DNA of 64,000 bases, taken from Roseivirga seohaensis (GTDB lineage Bacteria; Bacteroidota; Bacteroidia; Cytophagales; Cyclobacteriaceae). Shown piece after piece: positions 35,988 through 44,891 of this stretch; positions within the stretch are counted from its first letter, which is position 1, and each line of letters begins with the position of its first letter. The translations under genes and the position numbers were made by a program. The notes beneath the pieces are model-generated. The model saw only the letters and a list, made by a program, of their open reading frames with translations. It ran no database searches and was not told the DNA's origin. The DNA lies in assembly GCF_001592945.1 (NCBI RefSeq), contig NZ_LRPB01000047.1, forward strand, positions 124,001 through 188,000, in the 5' to 3' direction.

Positions 35988-37164
35988 TGATGATGTCTTT
36001 GGCAACTTCCCTTTTTGACTTTAACTCAAAATGCTGAATATTATTTTGATTGTCAATGATGGTAACCTTATTCGTATCGTGCCCAAACCCTGCTCCTTTG
36101 TCGTTAAGAGAGTTAAGTACAATGAGGTCGAAATTTTTACTTTTTATTTTTTGTTGAGCGTGTTCTATTTCTGCTTCTGTTTCGAGTGCAAAGCCGATAT
36201 TCAGCTGGTTTTCCCTTTTAATAGCCCCCAGTGATTTAGCTATATCCGTGGTCTTCACTAATTCCACAGTCATTTCACTGCCTTTTTTCTTAATCTTTTG
36301 ATCGGCTACAGTTTTTGGCGTGTAATCAGCTACGGCAGCAGCCATTATATTTATGTCGGAAGTTTCATTAGCAATGGAACATGCTTCATACATCTGATTG
36401 CCCGATTTCACTCGAATAAGTTTAACATTCGCATGTTCAATCGTCAAATGTGTTGGTCCTGAAATTAGAGTTACTTCAGCACCTTGATTGGCAGCTTCTT
36501 CCGCCAAGGCATAGCCCATTTTACCAGTAGAATGGTTACCAATGAAACGCACAGGATCGATAGCCTCGTAAGTTGGGCCTGCGGTAATCATTATTTTTTT
36601 ACCTTTCAGTGCAGATTTTTTTGAGAAGAAATCTGAAAGAAAAGTGACTAGATTTTCTGGTTCAGCCATTCGGCCTTGCCCAATAAGCCCACTGGCCAAT
36701 TCACCATGTTCAGCTTCAATCAAATGATTCCCGAAAGAAATTAGCTTTTGAATGTTGGCCAATACCGATGGGTGTTGGTACATGTCTAAGTCCATGGCCG
36801 GAGCGAAAAACACTGGGCATCTTGCCGACAGGTAAGTTGCCAAAAGCAGGTTGTCACAAAGTCCATTGGCCATTTTGCCAATAGTGTTAGCGCTGGCAGG
36901 TGCCATAATCATGGCGTCTGCCCAAAGTCCTAAATCAACATGATTATTCCATTCGCCTGTTTTGTCTTTTTGAAAATCAATCAAAACAGGGTTTTTGGAA
37001 AGGGTAGCAAGGGTAAGGGGTGTAATAAAATCAGTGGCTGCTTTTGTCATTATAACTTTAACTTCCGCCTCTTCTTTCACTAGTAACCTAACGAAAATAG
37101 CAGCCTTGTAAGCTGCTATACTTCCGGATACTCCCAGAATAATTTTCTTACCCTTTAATAACAT
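35959..37164 (-). CDS. coaBC: Bifunctional CoaBC (coenzyme A biosynthesis)
   Basis: Fusion protein of 401 residues. The N-terminal flavoprotein half is phosphopantothenoylcysteine decarboxylase (GKKIILGVSGSIAAYKAAIFVRLLVKE, APAMDLDMYQHPSV, ADAMIMAPASANTIGKMANGLCDNLLLATYLSA). The C-terminal half is phosphopantothenoylcysteine synthetase (ITAGPTYEAIDPVRFIGNHSTGKMGYALAEEAANQGAEV and MAAAVADYTP). The start at ATG 37164 gives the standard N terminus; the open frame before it overlaps rpoZ. Seven bases separate it from rpoZ. Confidence 0.93.
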   Translation of the reverse strand: MLLKGKKIILGVSGSIAAYKAAIFVRLLVKEEAEVKVIMTKAATDFITPLTLATLSKNPVLIDFQKDKTGEWNNHVDLGLWADAMIMAPASANTIGKMANGLCDNLLLATYLSARCPVFFAPAMDLDMYQHPSVLANIQKLISFGNHLIEAEHGELASGLIGQGRMAEPENLVTFLSDFFSKKSALKGKKIMITAGPTYEAIDPVRFIGNHSTGKMGYALAEEAANQGAEVTLISGPTHLTIEHANVKLIRVKSGNQMYEACSIANETSDINIMAAAVADYTPKTVADQKIKKKGSEMTVELVKTTDIAKSLGAIKRENQLNIGFALETEAEIEHAQQKIKSKNFDLIVLNSLNDKGAGFGHDTNKVTIIDNQNNIQHFELKSKREVAKDIINAIVQKLEA

Positions 37165-37171
37165 TGGGGTT

Positions 37172-37495
37172 TTATTTTGATTCTGTAGCTTTTTCAGCCT
37201 CATTCATTCTCCAATAGATTTCATCATTGGTGAATTCTTCTATAGCCAAGGCAGTTGGCTTTGGCATTCTTTCATAGAATTTAGAGATTTCGATTTGCTC
37301 TCTGTTTTCGAAAATCTCCTCAAGATTATCTACTGTAGAAGCGAACTCTGAAAGTTTTCCGTTTAGCTCTTCTTTCATATCAGTAGCAATCTGCTTTGCT
37401 CTTTTAGAGATTACAGCAATTGATTTGTAAATGTTACCAGTTGATTCACCGATTTTATCTGTGTCTCTAGTGATGATTGATGCGCTTGCGGCCAT
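37172..37495 (-). CDS. rpoZ: RNA polymerase omega subunit (Bacteroidota type)
   Basis: Protein of 107 residues. The block TGNIYKSIAVISKRAKQIATDMKEELNGKLSEFA is the omega helix region, with the AxxIxKRAxQI pattern. The remainder (ERMPKPTALAIEEFTNDEIYWRM) is typical of Bacteroidota omega proteins, which are longer than the enteric one. Omega promotes assembly and stability of RNA polymerase. The gene sits between bamD (two bases upstream) and coaBC, the conserved order in this phylum. Confidence 0.82.
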   Translation of the reverse strand: MAASASIITRDTDKIGESTGNIYKSIAVISKRAKQIATDMKEELNGKLSEFASTVDNLEEIFENREQIEISKFYERMPKPTALAIEEFTNDEIYWRMNEAEKATESK

Positions 37496-37497
37496 AA

Positions 37498-38328
37498 TTA
37501 TTGCGTTTTATTAAGTTCTTTTAATTCTTCTAACGACTGGTTATACCAGTCAGATACTTTGTCCATATACTTGCTATCAGGGTATTTCTCTGAAAATTCT
37601 TTATAGAAAGCAACGGTTTTATTGAATCGCTCTTTTTTCTTAGACTGAATACTGTTGTCCGCCAGTTTAAACTCTGTTTCAACGGCTAGATAAAGCAACT
37701 CTTCATTATACTTTGAATCTGGATAGTCATTTTTAAAAGCTTCAATCGTAACGATAGCGGCCTCTAAATAGTTTCTGTATGATAATCCGGTAGTGAGTTT
37801 GTGGTAAAGTTTGGCCTTCAAATAAGCCTTGGTTTCGAACCTTACTTGTAGTTCGTCAATAATTCTGTTAGCATCATCATAGTATCGAGAGGCCGGCCAT
37901 CTGTTCAAAAAGTTCTGCATTGCTACTACAGCTTCTTCAGAACTTGTTTGGTCTAGGTTCGCATCCGGGGCGTCCTTATAAAGTGAATAGGCAGCCATGT
38001 ACTCCGATTCTTCTGCATATTGGCTTCTTCCGTAAGTTTGATAGAAATTTTTGAAACGGAAAGATGCTAACTGATAAAGTCTTTGGTAATATAAACTGTA
38101 GGCCCAGTAGAACTGAACTTTCTCTGCCTCAATGTTTCCACGATAATAAGGAGATATTTTTTCGAAAAGTATTTGCGCTTTGCTGTATTTACCTTGTTCA
38201 TAAAAAGCAATAGCCCCTTTGTATAATTCTTCGTAATCATCGCTTTTTTCAAGCTTGGCTAAACTGTTAGCACAACTTGATAGTGAAATGATCACTGTTA
38301 AAAGGGTTAGAAATACCGTTTTTTTCAT
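37498..38328 (-). CDS. bamD: Outer-membrane assembly lipoprotein BamD
   Basis: Lipoprotein of 276 residues with the lipobox LLTVIISLSSC (Cys19). It contains about five TPR-like repeats, including YKGAIAFYEQGKYSKAQILFEKISPYYRGN and YADESEYMAAYSLYK-type helices (AEESEYMAAYSLYKDAPDANLDQ). It ends in a helix with FYKEFSEKYPDSKYMDKV. BamD recruits BamA for insertion of outer-membrane barrels. The call is supported by the length, lipobox, repeats and the gene order bamD-rpoZ-coaBC. Confidence 0.88.
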   Translation of the reverse strand: MKKTVFLTLLTVIISLSSCANSLAKLEKSDDYEELYKGAIAFYEQGKYSKAQILFEKISPYYRGNIEAEKVQFYWAYSLYYQRLYQLASFRFKNFYQTYGRSQYAEESEYMAAYSLYKDAPDANLDQTSSEEAVVAMQNFLNRWPASRYYDDANRIIDELQVRFETKAYLKAKLYHKLTTGLSYRNYLEAAIVTIEAFKNDYPDSKYNEELLYLAVETEFKLADNSIQSKKKERFNKTVAFYKEFSEKYPDSKYMDKVSDWYNQSLEELKELNKTQ

Positions 38329-38435
38329 AAGCCTGCAAAGTTATTAGTAAAGTCCGATAATTCCAATCTTATTGAACTCTCTTACTGGAACAAATAAAAC
38401 GAGTTTTTTGGCTTCTATTGAGCGATTAACCTTTT

Positions 38436-39965
38436 TTAACGCTGTTTAATTTCCTCCCTTTCTATCTGTTTCTGATTTCCAGTGATGCCCTCAAGGGTGG
38501 GCTTTTGATCAATTAGCCATTTAAAGCCTCTAAGCCTTCGGTCGGGCTGGACTATCTGAGGTTCGGGGATAAGTCTACCGTCTACTTCGCGATATGTTCT
38601 TAATTCGGTTACTACATTTTGATCGAAATAGAGTACCATGTTTGAACAGCTCAATTTATTCATGGTTACAGCGCCATTTTTATCGAAAGCAAAATATATG
38701 CTTTCTCCGTTTCCGAAAACATCTGTTTTACTAATTATGCCTTCTTTAAAGTCGACAACCATTTCTCTTCCTTTTACCTGATTAAAGTTCTGGGCTGAGT
38801 CTTGAGAAATCACGAAAGAATTTTGGTTCAAAAACATTTTCGAGATTCGATTATTTGCCAACTGAATTTTAATGGAATCGGCAGAAATTTGGCTATCAGC
38901 ATTCCAGATTAGGGGCGAGCTATACATATAAATAGTCGAATCCATCATATTGTATGAAAGTGAATCGGCCGCACCCTGAAAATCAGATTTATACAGTTGA
39001 ACATTATTAAAAGCGGTGAGGTATTTCTTTCCGAGCTCTTCATTTTGTACAGACTTCAAGGTGTCACCTTTAATAAAAAGGCTATCACCTTTCATGATTT
39101 TACGCAGATAGGCATTATCATAAACAATAGCAGTGCTTTCTATTTTGTTGTACCGAACGTGATCACCGAAAGCAGTAATTGAATCGGCAAAGGATTCCAT
39201 TTTCACATTCATGTCTCCTTGATAATACTTGGTGCTATCATCAGCAATAAGTTTGTCTCCGTAAATGCGGTAGTCAGCTGTTTTGATCCATCCAAAGTAA
39301 ACTTCACTGTATTTTTCAAGGGATTTATAAAGAAAACCAACCTTGGTTGAAAGCGAGTCCCCATCCGCTGAAACCGCTAGGGTTTTCCCTTTGGTAATAG
39401 ATACTTTTTCTACTGTGGTATACTCTAGCGAATCGGTGTCGAGTGTAAAGTCTGGGTTGGTGAGGTTAACAGAATCTAGAAAAAGTGCCGATTTGGTTTC
39501 TGAATAATAGTAACCTCGTTTACTCTTCAACACGTTTGTACTGTCCACCAATCTTCCACCATTATAGTAATAGCCTGTTTGTGTGTTTCTATCATAATCC
39601 AGAAAATTGGTATAGAGATTTGTGCTGTCGTCTTTTAGCACTACATTTTTTCGCATTTTAGCTATGCCCGTACTTCCTGAATACTCCATGTAATCTCCAG
39701 AAAGGTCTAAATTGTCTTCTGTGTCGATAATTCTTACATGACCATAGGCAATGGCTTTGTTTGTACTTGAGTATAAGTAGGCCGAATCGCAATAAATTAC
39801 AGTACTGCCTTGTACCAATTTTACTGAGCTAATCAGCCTCTGAAGTGGCTCTCCATTCTGGGTTCCATAATGTAGGTATACAGCAGTATCGACTCGCACC
39901 CTCTTTTGGGCTGAAACCCAAGTGGTAGTAACTAGAAATAAAAATAAAAATAAGGGTCTGATCAT
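38436..39965 (-). CDS. OstA/LptA-like lipopolysaccharide transport protein
   Basis: Protein of 509 residues with a signal peptide ending at WVSAQ. OstA-like strands run through most of it: VQGSTVIYCDSAYLYSSTNKAIAYGHVRIIDTEDNLDLSGDYMEYSGSTGIAKMRKNVVLKDDST and repeats of this kind. OstA_N/LptA domains form a periplasmic bridge for lipopolysaccharide. The long form with several consecutive domains is usual in Bacteroidota. It diverges from tilS over 44 bases and starts a leftward group with bamD after 107 bases, possibly a separate unit. Confidence 0.82.
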   Translation of the reverse strand: MIRPLFLFLFLVTTTWVSAQKRVRVDTAVYLHYGTQNGEPLQRLISSVKLVQGSTVIYCDSAYLYSSTNKAIAYGHVRIIDTEDNLDLSGDYMEYSGSTGIAKMRKNVVLKDDSTNLYTNFLDYDRNTQTGYYYNGGRLVDSTNVLKSKRGYYYSETKSALFLDSVNLTNPDFTLDTDSLEYTTVEKVSITKGKTLAVSADGDSLSTKVGFLYKSLEKYSEVYFGWIKTADYRIYGDKLIADDSTKYYQGDMNVKMESFADSITAFGDHVRYNKIESTAIVYDNAYLRKIMKGDSLFIKGDTLKSVQNEELGKKYLTAFNNVQLYKSDFQGAADSLSYNMMDSTIYMYSSPLIWNADSQISADSIKIQLANNRISKMFLNQNSFVISQDSAQNFNQVKGREMVVDFKEGIISKTDVFGNGESIYFAFDKNGAVTMNKLSCSNMVLYFDQNVVTELRTYREVDGRLIPEPQIVQPDRRLRGFKWLIDQKPTLEGITGNQKQIEREEIKQR

Positions 39966-39978
39966 GTTTTCGAAAGTG

Positions 39979-40005
39979 CAAAATTATCGATTTATGCTAA
40001 TTTTG
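39979..40005. promoter_or_regulatory. Candidate divergent -7 boxes between ostA-like gene and tilS
   Basis: TAATTTTG, matching the Bacteroidota -7 consensus TAnnTTTG, occurs at 39998-40005 on the plus strand (towards tilS) and at 39979-39986 on the minus strand (towards the ostA-like gene). Neither has a clear TTG box at the usual upstream distance, and the sequence is AT-rich. The plus-strand box would start transcription about at the tilS start codon, implying a very short or absent leader. Confidence 0.3.
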
Positions 40006-40009
40006 ATTC

Positions 40010-41326
40010 ATGTTGAATAGGTTTTTGAGTTTTATCAAAAAGCATGCCCTCAATTCGGAGGGAGAAAAGTGGTTGTTGGCGGTGAGTGGTGGCATGGATT
40101 CCATGGTGCTTTTAAATCTTTGTCATCAGGCTGGTTTTAATATTTCGGTTGCGCATTGCAATTTTAATTTGAGGGGAGAAGAGTCTGATGCAGACGCTCA
40201 ATTTGTGAAAGACACCTGTTTTAGGCTTAAAATACCCTATTTTGAAAAACACTTCGGTACTAAAGAATATTCGTCAGAGCATGGTATTTCTACCCAAATG
40301 GCAGCTCGTGATTTACGGTATGCTTGGTTCAATGAACTTTTGAAGGAGCAGAATTTGGATCAATTGGCGGTGGCACATCACGCTCAAGATAATTTAGAAA
40401 CGATATTACTGAACCTAGCCAGAGGCACATCTATTTCTGGTTTGAGGGGAATGCTACCGAAATCAGGAAATATAGTTCGTCCGCTTTTAGGCTTTGAAAG
40501 AGACGAAATCGAAAACTTCGCGAAGCAAGAAAATATTCAATGGCGAGAAGATAGTTCGAATGCTTCGGAAAATTACAAGCGTAATTATTTGCGTCATCAG
40601 GTAATTCCTTTGTTCACTCAACTCAACAAAGGTTTCTATTCTACTTTTGAAAATACGCTCGAAAAGAACCTAGAAGTTGAGAAGGTTTTTCAAGAGAAAA
40701 TTAATGCCTTAAAACCTTATATCGAAAAAACAGAGGGTGGTTACCGATTTTCCAAAGACCAAATTATACAGAGTGGTATTGGTGCTTTTCAGCTTTCTGA
40801 ATTGTTAAAACCTTTTGGATTAAATTACGAGCAAAGCAAAGAGCTTTTATTGGCTTTAGAAGGAATTTCTGGAAAGATTTTCACCACCAAATCGCATCAG
40901 TTTACCGTGGATAGATCGTATGTTTTTATTACCCTTAATCAACCTAATAAATTGGAGTCTTTCTTAATAGAAGAAGGGCAGAGGCAGTTTAGCCTTTCAG
41001 GTCAAACTTATAAAGTGGAACGATTGAATGGTAATATTAAATTGGATAGAAATTCAGCAAAAGCTTTTTTAGACTTTAGTAAACTGATTTTTCCTTTAGA
41101 GGTGAGGACTTGGAAAGAGGGTGACCACTTTTTTCCTTTAGGTATGAAAGGCAAAAAAAAGTTGAGTGACTTTATGATTGACCAGAAAATTCCTCTAAAC
41201 TTAAAAGACCAGATAAGAGTATTAACTTCTGAAGGAAATATTGTTTGGGTGATTGGTTACAGAATTGACAACCGATATAAAATCACCGAACACACAAAGG
41301 AAGTTTTAAGCATTAGCCCAAATTAG
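40010..41326 (+). CDS. tilS: tRNA(Ile)-lysidine synthase
   Basis: ATP-dependent enzyme of 438 residues that converts the wobble cytidine of the CAU-anticodon tRNA-Ile to lysidine. The PP-loop LAVSGGMDSMVLLNLC is near residue 25. Further family blocks are AHCNFNLRGEESDADAQFV, HHAQDNLETILLNLARGTSISGL and YKRNYLRHQVIPL. The C-terminal domain contains RTWKEGDHFFPLGMKGKKKLSDFMIDQKIPL. The gene is essential in most bacteria. It is followed after three bases by a cyclic-nucleotide-binding-type gene. Confidence 0.95.
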   Translation: MLNRFLSFIKKHALNSEGEKWLLAVSGGMDSMVLLNLCHQAGFNISVAHCNFNLRGEESDADAQFVKDTCFRLKIPYFEKHFGTKEYSSEHGISTQMAARDLRYAWFNELLKEQNLDQLAVAHHAQDNLETILLNLARGTSISGLRGMLPKSGNIVRPLLGFERDEIENFAKQENIQWREDSSNASENYKRNYLRHQVIPLFTQLNKGFYSTFENTLEKNLEVEKVFQEKINALKPYIEKTEGGYRFSKDQIIQSGIGAFQLSELLKPFGLNYEQSKELLLALEGISGKIFTTKSHQFTVDRSYVFITLNQPNKLESFLIEEGQRQFSLSGQTYKVERLNGNIKLDRNSAKAFLDFSKLIFPLEVRTWKEGDHFFPLGMKGKKKLSDFMIDQKIPLNLKDQIRVLTSEGNIVWVIGYRIDNRYKITEHTKEVLSISPN

Positions 41327-41329
41327 ATA

Positions 41330-41878
41330 ATGTATAATCCATTTAAGAAAACATACAGCCAGTCCGAAAAGGAACAAATCAACTTTTTGAAAGGAGTAGG
41401 GCCTTTTAGAAAACTTACGGATGATCAGCTTTTTGTTTTTGTGCCTTATTTATACACCAGAAAATACAGAAAGAACGAGGCGGTTTTCTTCGCTAAAGAC
41501 CCGAGTCAGGCAGTATATATTGTAAACCACGGTGTAGTTTCTTTGAGTTTAGAGCGCAATGGTTCTTTTGAAGAGTTAGACCAAGCTGGGAAAAAGGAGT
41601 GTTTTGGCGATAATGCCTTTGTTTTAGATAATCATAGACTTTACAGTGCTATTGTGGTGAGCGAGGATGCAGAGATTTTTGTTCTACCTCAAGGTAATAT
41701 TATGGATATTTTTGAATCCTATCCAGAAATTAAAGCTTCAATATTAGAGTGCTTGATGGAACGTTACAATCACTATACGGAAAGCTTATTTAAGGCCTAC
41801 AAAGAGTCCTTCGGATTTTTCGAATTAAAACAGGCCTATTCCGATCATCACAATTCAGAAAGAAACCGTAGCCTCTAA
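41330..41878 (+). CDS. Cyclic-nucleotide-binding-fold (Crp-like) protein without HTH
   Basis: Protein of 182 residues with one cupin-like cNMP-binding domain: LTDDQLFVFVPYLYTRKYRKNEAVFFAKDPSQAVYIVNHGVVSLSLERNG and KKECFGDNAFVLDNHRLYSAIVVSEDAEIFVLPQGNIMDIFESYPEIKASIL. The phosphate-binding residues of true cAMP binders are not obvious (GD of FGDNAF but no Arg-Thr pair). No helix-turn-helix follows, so it is not a regular Crp/Fnr regulator. It begins three bases after tilS and is likely co-transcribed. The ligand is unknown. Confidence 0.7.
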   Translation: MYNPFKKTYSQSEKEQINFLKGVGPFRKLTDDQLFVFVPYLYTRKYRKNEAVFFAKDPSQAVYIVNHGVVSLSLERNGSFEELDQAGKKECFGDNAFVLDNHRLYSAIVVSEDAEIFVLPQGNIMDIFESYPEIKASILECLMERYNHYTESLFKAYKESFGFFELKQAYSDHHNSERNRSL

Positions 41879-41902
41879 GTTTTATTTAGACGTTTCGCTT
41901 GT

Positions 41903-41910
41903 TATCTTTG
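41903..41910 (+). promoter_or_regulatory. Candidate mdh promoter -7 box
   Basis: TATCTTTG is an exact match to the Bacteroidota -7 consensus TAnnTTTG, 38 bases upstream of the mdh start codon, giving a leader of about 30 bases. No clear TTG box lies at the expected upstream position, so only half of the promoter signal is present. Confidence 0.45.
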
Positions 41911-41947
41911 TTCATCTAATTAATTTAAATCAAATCCAGTATACCCT

Positions 41948-42877
41948 ATGAAAGTTACAGTAGTCGGTGCCGGAAATGTAGGCGCAACCTGCGCAGACGT
42001 TTTGGCCTATAGAGAAATTGCCAACGAAGTAGTGCTTTTAGACATTAAAGAAGGTGTTGCAGAAGGAAAAGCACTAGATATTTGGCAGAAAGCTCCTATC
42101 AATCTTTACGACACAAGAACAGTTGGTTCTACCAACGATTATGCTAAAACAGCAGATTCTGATGTTGTAGTTATCACTTCGGGTTTACCAAGAAAACCGG
42201 GTATGACCAGAGATGATTTAATTCAAACCAACGCTGGTATTGTTAAAAGTGTAACTGAAAATGTTGTAAAACATTCTCCAAACGCAATCATTATTATCGT
42301 TTCAAATCCTTTGGACGTAATGACTTACCAAGCACACATTACTTCTAAATTTCCAAGAACTAGAGTAATGGGTATGGCTGGTATTTTAGATACCGCAAGA
42401 TACAGAGCGTTTTTAGCTGAGGCCTTAAACGTATCGCCAAAAGACATCCAAGCAGTATTGATGGGTGGTCATGGTGACACCATGGTGCCACTTCCGCGCT
42501 ACACTACTGTTGGTGGTATTCCTGTAACTGAGTTGATCGGTAAGGAAGAGCTAGACGCAATTATCGAAAGAACTAAAACTGGTGGTGGCGAATTGGTAAA
42601 ACTTATGGGTACTTCAGCTTGGTATGCGCCAGGTTCGGCAGCTGCTCAAATGGTTGAGGCGATTGCAAGAGATCAAAGAAGAGTATTCCCAGTTTGCGTT
42701 AAGTTAGAAGGTGAATACGGAATTAAAGATTGCTATTTAGGTGTGCCTGTAATTTTGGGTAAAAATGGTATTGAAAAAGTAATCGAGCTTGATTTGAACG
42801 CTGAAGAGATGGAGCTATTGAAAGTTTCAGAAGGTCACGTAAAAGAAGTAATGAACGTATTGGATAACTTGGCTTAA
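41948..42877 (+). CDS. mdh: Malate dehydrogenase
   Basis: NAD-dependent enzyme of 309 residues of the citric acid cycle. The N terminus VTVVGAGNVGATCADVLA is the dinucleotide-binding turn. GLPRKPGMTRDDLIQTNAGIV carries the arginines that bind malate and distinguish it from lactate dehydrogenase. MGGHGDTMVPLPRY contains the catalytic His. It is of the bacterial, LDH-like class. It has its own candidate promoter and a strong terminator, so it is a single-gene unit. Confidence 0.96.
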   Translation: MKVTVVGAGNVGATCADVLAYREIANEVVLLDIKEGVAEGKALDIWQKAPINLYDTRTVGSTNDYAKTADSDVVVITSGLPRKPGMTRDDLIQTNAGIVKSVTENVVKHSPNAIIIIVSNPLDVMTYQAHITSKFPRTRVMGMAGILDTARYRAFLAEALNVSPKDIQAVLMGGHGDTMVPLPRYTTVGGIPVTELIGKEELDAIIERTKTGGGELVKLMGTSAWYAPGSAAAQMVEAIARDQRRVFPVCVKLEGEYGIKDCYLGVPVILGKNGIEKVIELDLNAEEMELLKVSEGHVKEVMNVLDNLA

Positions 42878-42902
42878 CCCATACCGATTTCTGATAAAAT
42901 AT

Positions 42903-42934
42903 AAATCCCGATTCACAAGAGTCGGGATTTTTTT
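42903..42934 (+). terminator. mdh terminator
   Basis: Stem of twelve pairs AAATCCCGATTC / GAGTCGGGATTT (42903-42914 and 42919-42930, one G-U pair) with the loop ACAA, followed by T. Confidence 0.9.
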
Positions 42935-42992
42935 GTGGGCATATATTCATGTACTTAAATAGCGCTGAATCCAAAGTAATGTTTCTCTTAAT

Positions 42993-44891
42993 CTAGGCCT
43001 CTCCGTTTTTCTTGGCTGCCAGTCGCATTTCTTCGCTATTCCACTGGCGGCTATCATCAATAATACCGCGCTTTAAATCTTCTTCTAATTGTTCCTCTTG
43101 CTTTTTAATTTCCTCACGCACTTTGAAAATATATTCCTTTGTGTCCTTAGGTTTTTCGGTTAGTTTTCTAAGCATTTCTTCATCGTACTGAATAAATTTT
43201 TGAGATTGACGATGTACGGTATATTTCCTATGCCCCATATTAGCCAATACGTCAGCAGCCATTTTCACGGAAGTATCAAGCGATTCGCGATATACATTTT
43301 GAATTCCAAGCTCCAAAAGTTCATAAGCATCGTAACGATTCTTCGCTCTAAACATCAGTTTCAAATGTGGGTATTTCTTAATTAACGTTTTAGCAAAAGG
43401 AATAGCAACATCGGGGTTATCAATTGAGCAAATTAAAATCTTAGCTTCTGTAATTCCAGCCGATTCAAGCAGGTCTATTCGAGTGGCATCGCCATAATAA
43501 ACCTCAAACCCCATTTTTCTCAATAAATCTACCCGGTTTGAGTCATGATCTAGAATAGTAGCTTCAACTCCTGAAGCCCTTAGAAAACGGCCAACAGTGC
43601 TTCCGAAATGTCCAAAACCAACCAGAATCACTTTATGGGTCTTGGCAATATGATCAATAGGTCTTTTTTCTGCTTCCTTAGTACCTACCTTAGGTAAAAT
43701 CAATCGCTCGTTTATAATGCCTAAAATTGGGGCTATGGTCATACTTAATGCGGTAACTACCAGCATCATATCAAGCTGTTCAGTATTTAAAATATTTAAG
43801 TCGAAGGCAAAGGAGAGCAGCACAAAAGCGAATTCCCCAACTTGCGCCAAGCCAACAGTGAGTAATAATTTTTGGTCAAGTTTGAGATTAAAAATGGAGC
43901 CGACAATAAACAGGACAATAGCTTTTAAGAGAATAGTACCAAGAAGCAGACCTGTAATAGTAAGTGGGTAAGTGCTTAAAACTACAAAGTTAATGGACGC
44001 ACCAACTGCCATGAAAAATAAACCTAGTAATAATCCTTTAAAGGGCTCTAGAGTGCTTTCCAATTCATGTTTGAACTCACTGGTAGCCAAGACCACACCG
44101 GCTAAGAAGGCGCCTAAAGCTGGGCTTAGTCCAACTAATTCCATTAGGAAAGAAATACTCACAACAATAAATAGAGAGGATGCTGTAAGTAGCTCTCTTA
44201 CTCTTGCTTTAGCTACTAATCTGAGCATTGGCACTATTACATAACGCCCTAGAATTACCACTAGAATAACTGAAGAGAAAACAGCAAGTGCTTGCAAACC
44301 AATGGGTAAACTGTCGAGTAACGATCTGTGAGCTTCAGTTGTAACTGACGTTGCAGCAGGAGGAATGTCGTCAGTTTTGGCGAGTAGAGGAATAACCGCC
44401 AACATAACGATGACAATAATATCTTGAAAGAGCAAAATAGAAAAGGAGGAAACACCATAAGTAGTGTCCATTAAGCCCTTTTCTTTTAGTGTTTGAAGCG
44501 CTATGGCTGTAGAAGACAAAGCTATGGCCATGGAGATGGTAAGTGCCACTTGCCAGTTTAAGCCAAGTAAAATCAAGATAAAGTAGGAGAGAAGCATCGT
44601 CAATATAACTTGAGCACCTCCCATGCCTACAATGGTTTTCCGCATCTGCCAAAAATTTTTGGGCTCTATTTCTAGGCCAATCAAAAAGAGCATCATTACA
44701 ACGCCAAATTCTGCAAAATGCATTATGTCTTCACCTTCGTTGCCAATAAAGCCCAAAACGTAAGGCCCAATAAGGATGCCTGCTAACAGATAGCCAAGTA
44801 CAGAACTTAATCCAAGCCTTTTAGCAATAGGTACACAAATGACCGCACCCGCCAAAAGAACAATTGCATTAAAGAGAATACTACCGCTCAT
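42993..44891 (-). CDS. Monovalent cation:proton antiporter (KefB/KefC type) with TrkA-N domain
   Basis: Protein of 632 residues: about 12-13 transmembrane segments over residues 5-385, then a Rossmann-like TrkA-N domain (KVILVGFGHFGSTVGRFLRASGVEATILDHDSNRVDLLRKMGFEVYYGDATRIDLLESAG) and an acidic, helical tail. This layout is CPA2 family, KefB/KefC-like: a potassium/proton exchanger gated by the cytosolic nucleotide domain. It overlaps the upstream NAD(P)H oxidoreductase gene by 11 bases, exactly the pairing of KefG with KefB or KefF with KefC. Whether glutathione adducts gate it here cannot be read. Confidence 0.88.
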   Translation of the reverse strand: MSGSILFNAIVLLAGAVICVPIAKRLGLSSVLGYLLAGILIGPYVLGFIGNEGEDIMHFAEFGVVMMLFLIGLEIEPKNFWQMRKTIVGMGGAQVILTMLLSYFILILLGLNWQVALTISMAIALSSTAIALQTLKEKGLMDTTYGVSSFSILLFQDIIVIVMLAVIPLLAKTDDIPPAATSVTTEAHRSLLDSLPIGLQALAVFSSVILVVILGRYVIVPMLRLVAKARVRELLTASSLFIVVSISFLMELVGLSPALGAFLAGVVLATSEFKHELESTLEPFKGLLLGLFFMAVGASINFVVLSTYPLTITGLLLGTILLKAIVLFIVGSIFNLKLDQKLLLTVGLAQVGEFAFVLLSFAFDLNILNTEQLDMMLVVTALSMTIAPILGIINERLILPKVGTKEAEKRPIDHIAKTHKVILVGFGHFGSTVGRFLRASGVEATILDHDSNRVDLLRKMGFEVYYGDATRIDLLESAGITEAKILICSIDNPDVAIPFAKTLIKKYPHLKLMFRAKNRYDAYELLELGIQNVYRESLDTSVKMAADVLANMGHRKYTVHRQSQKFIQYDEEMLRKLTEKPKDTKEYIFKVREEIKKQEEQLEEDLKRGIIDDSRQWNSEEMRLAAKKNGEA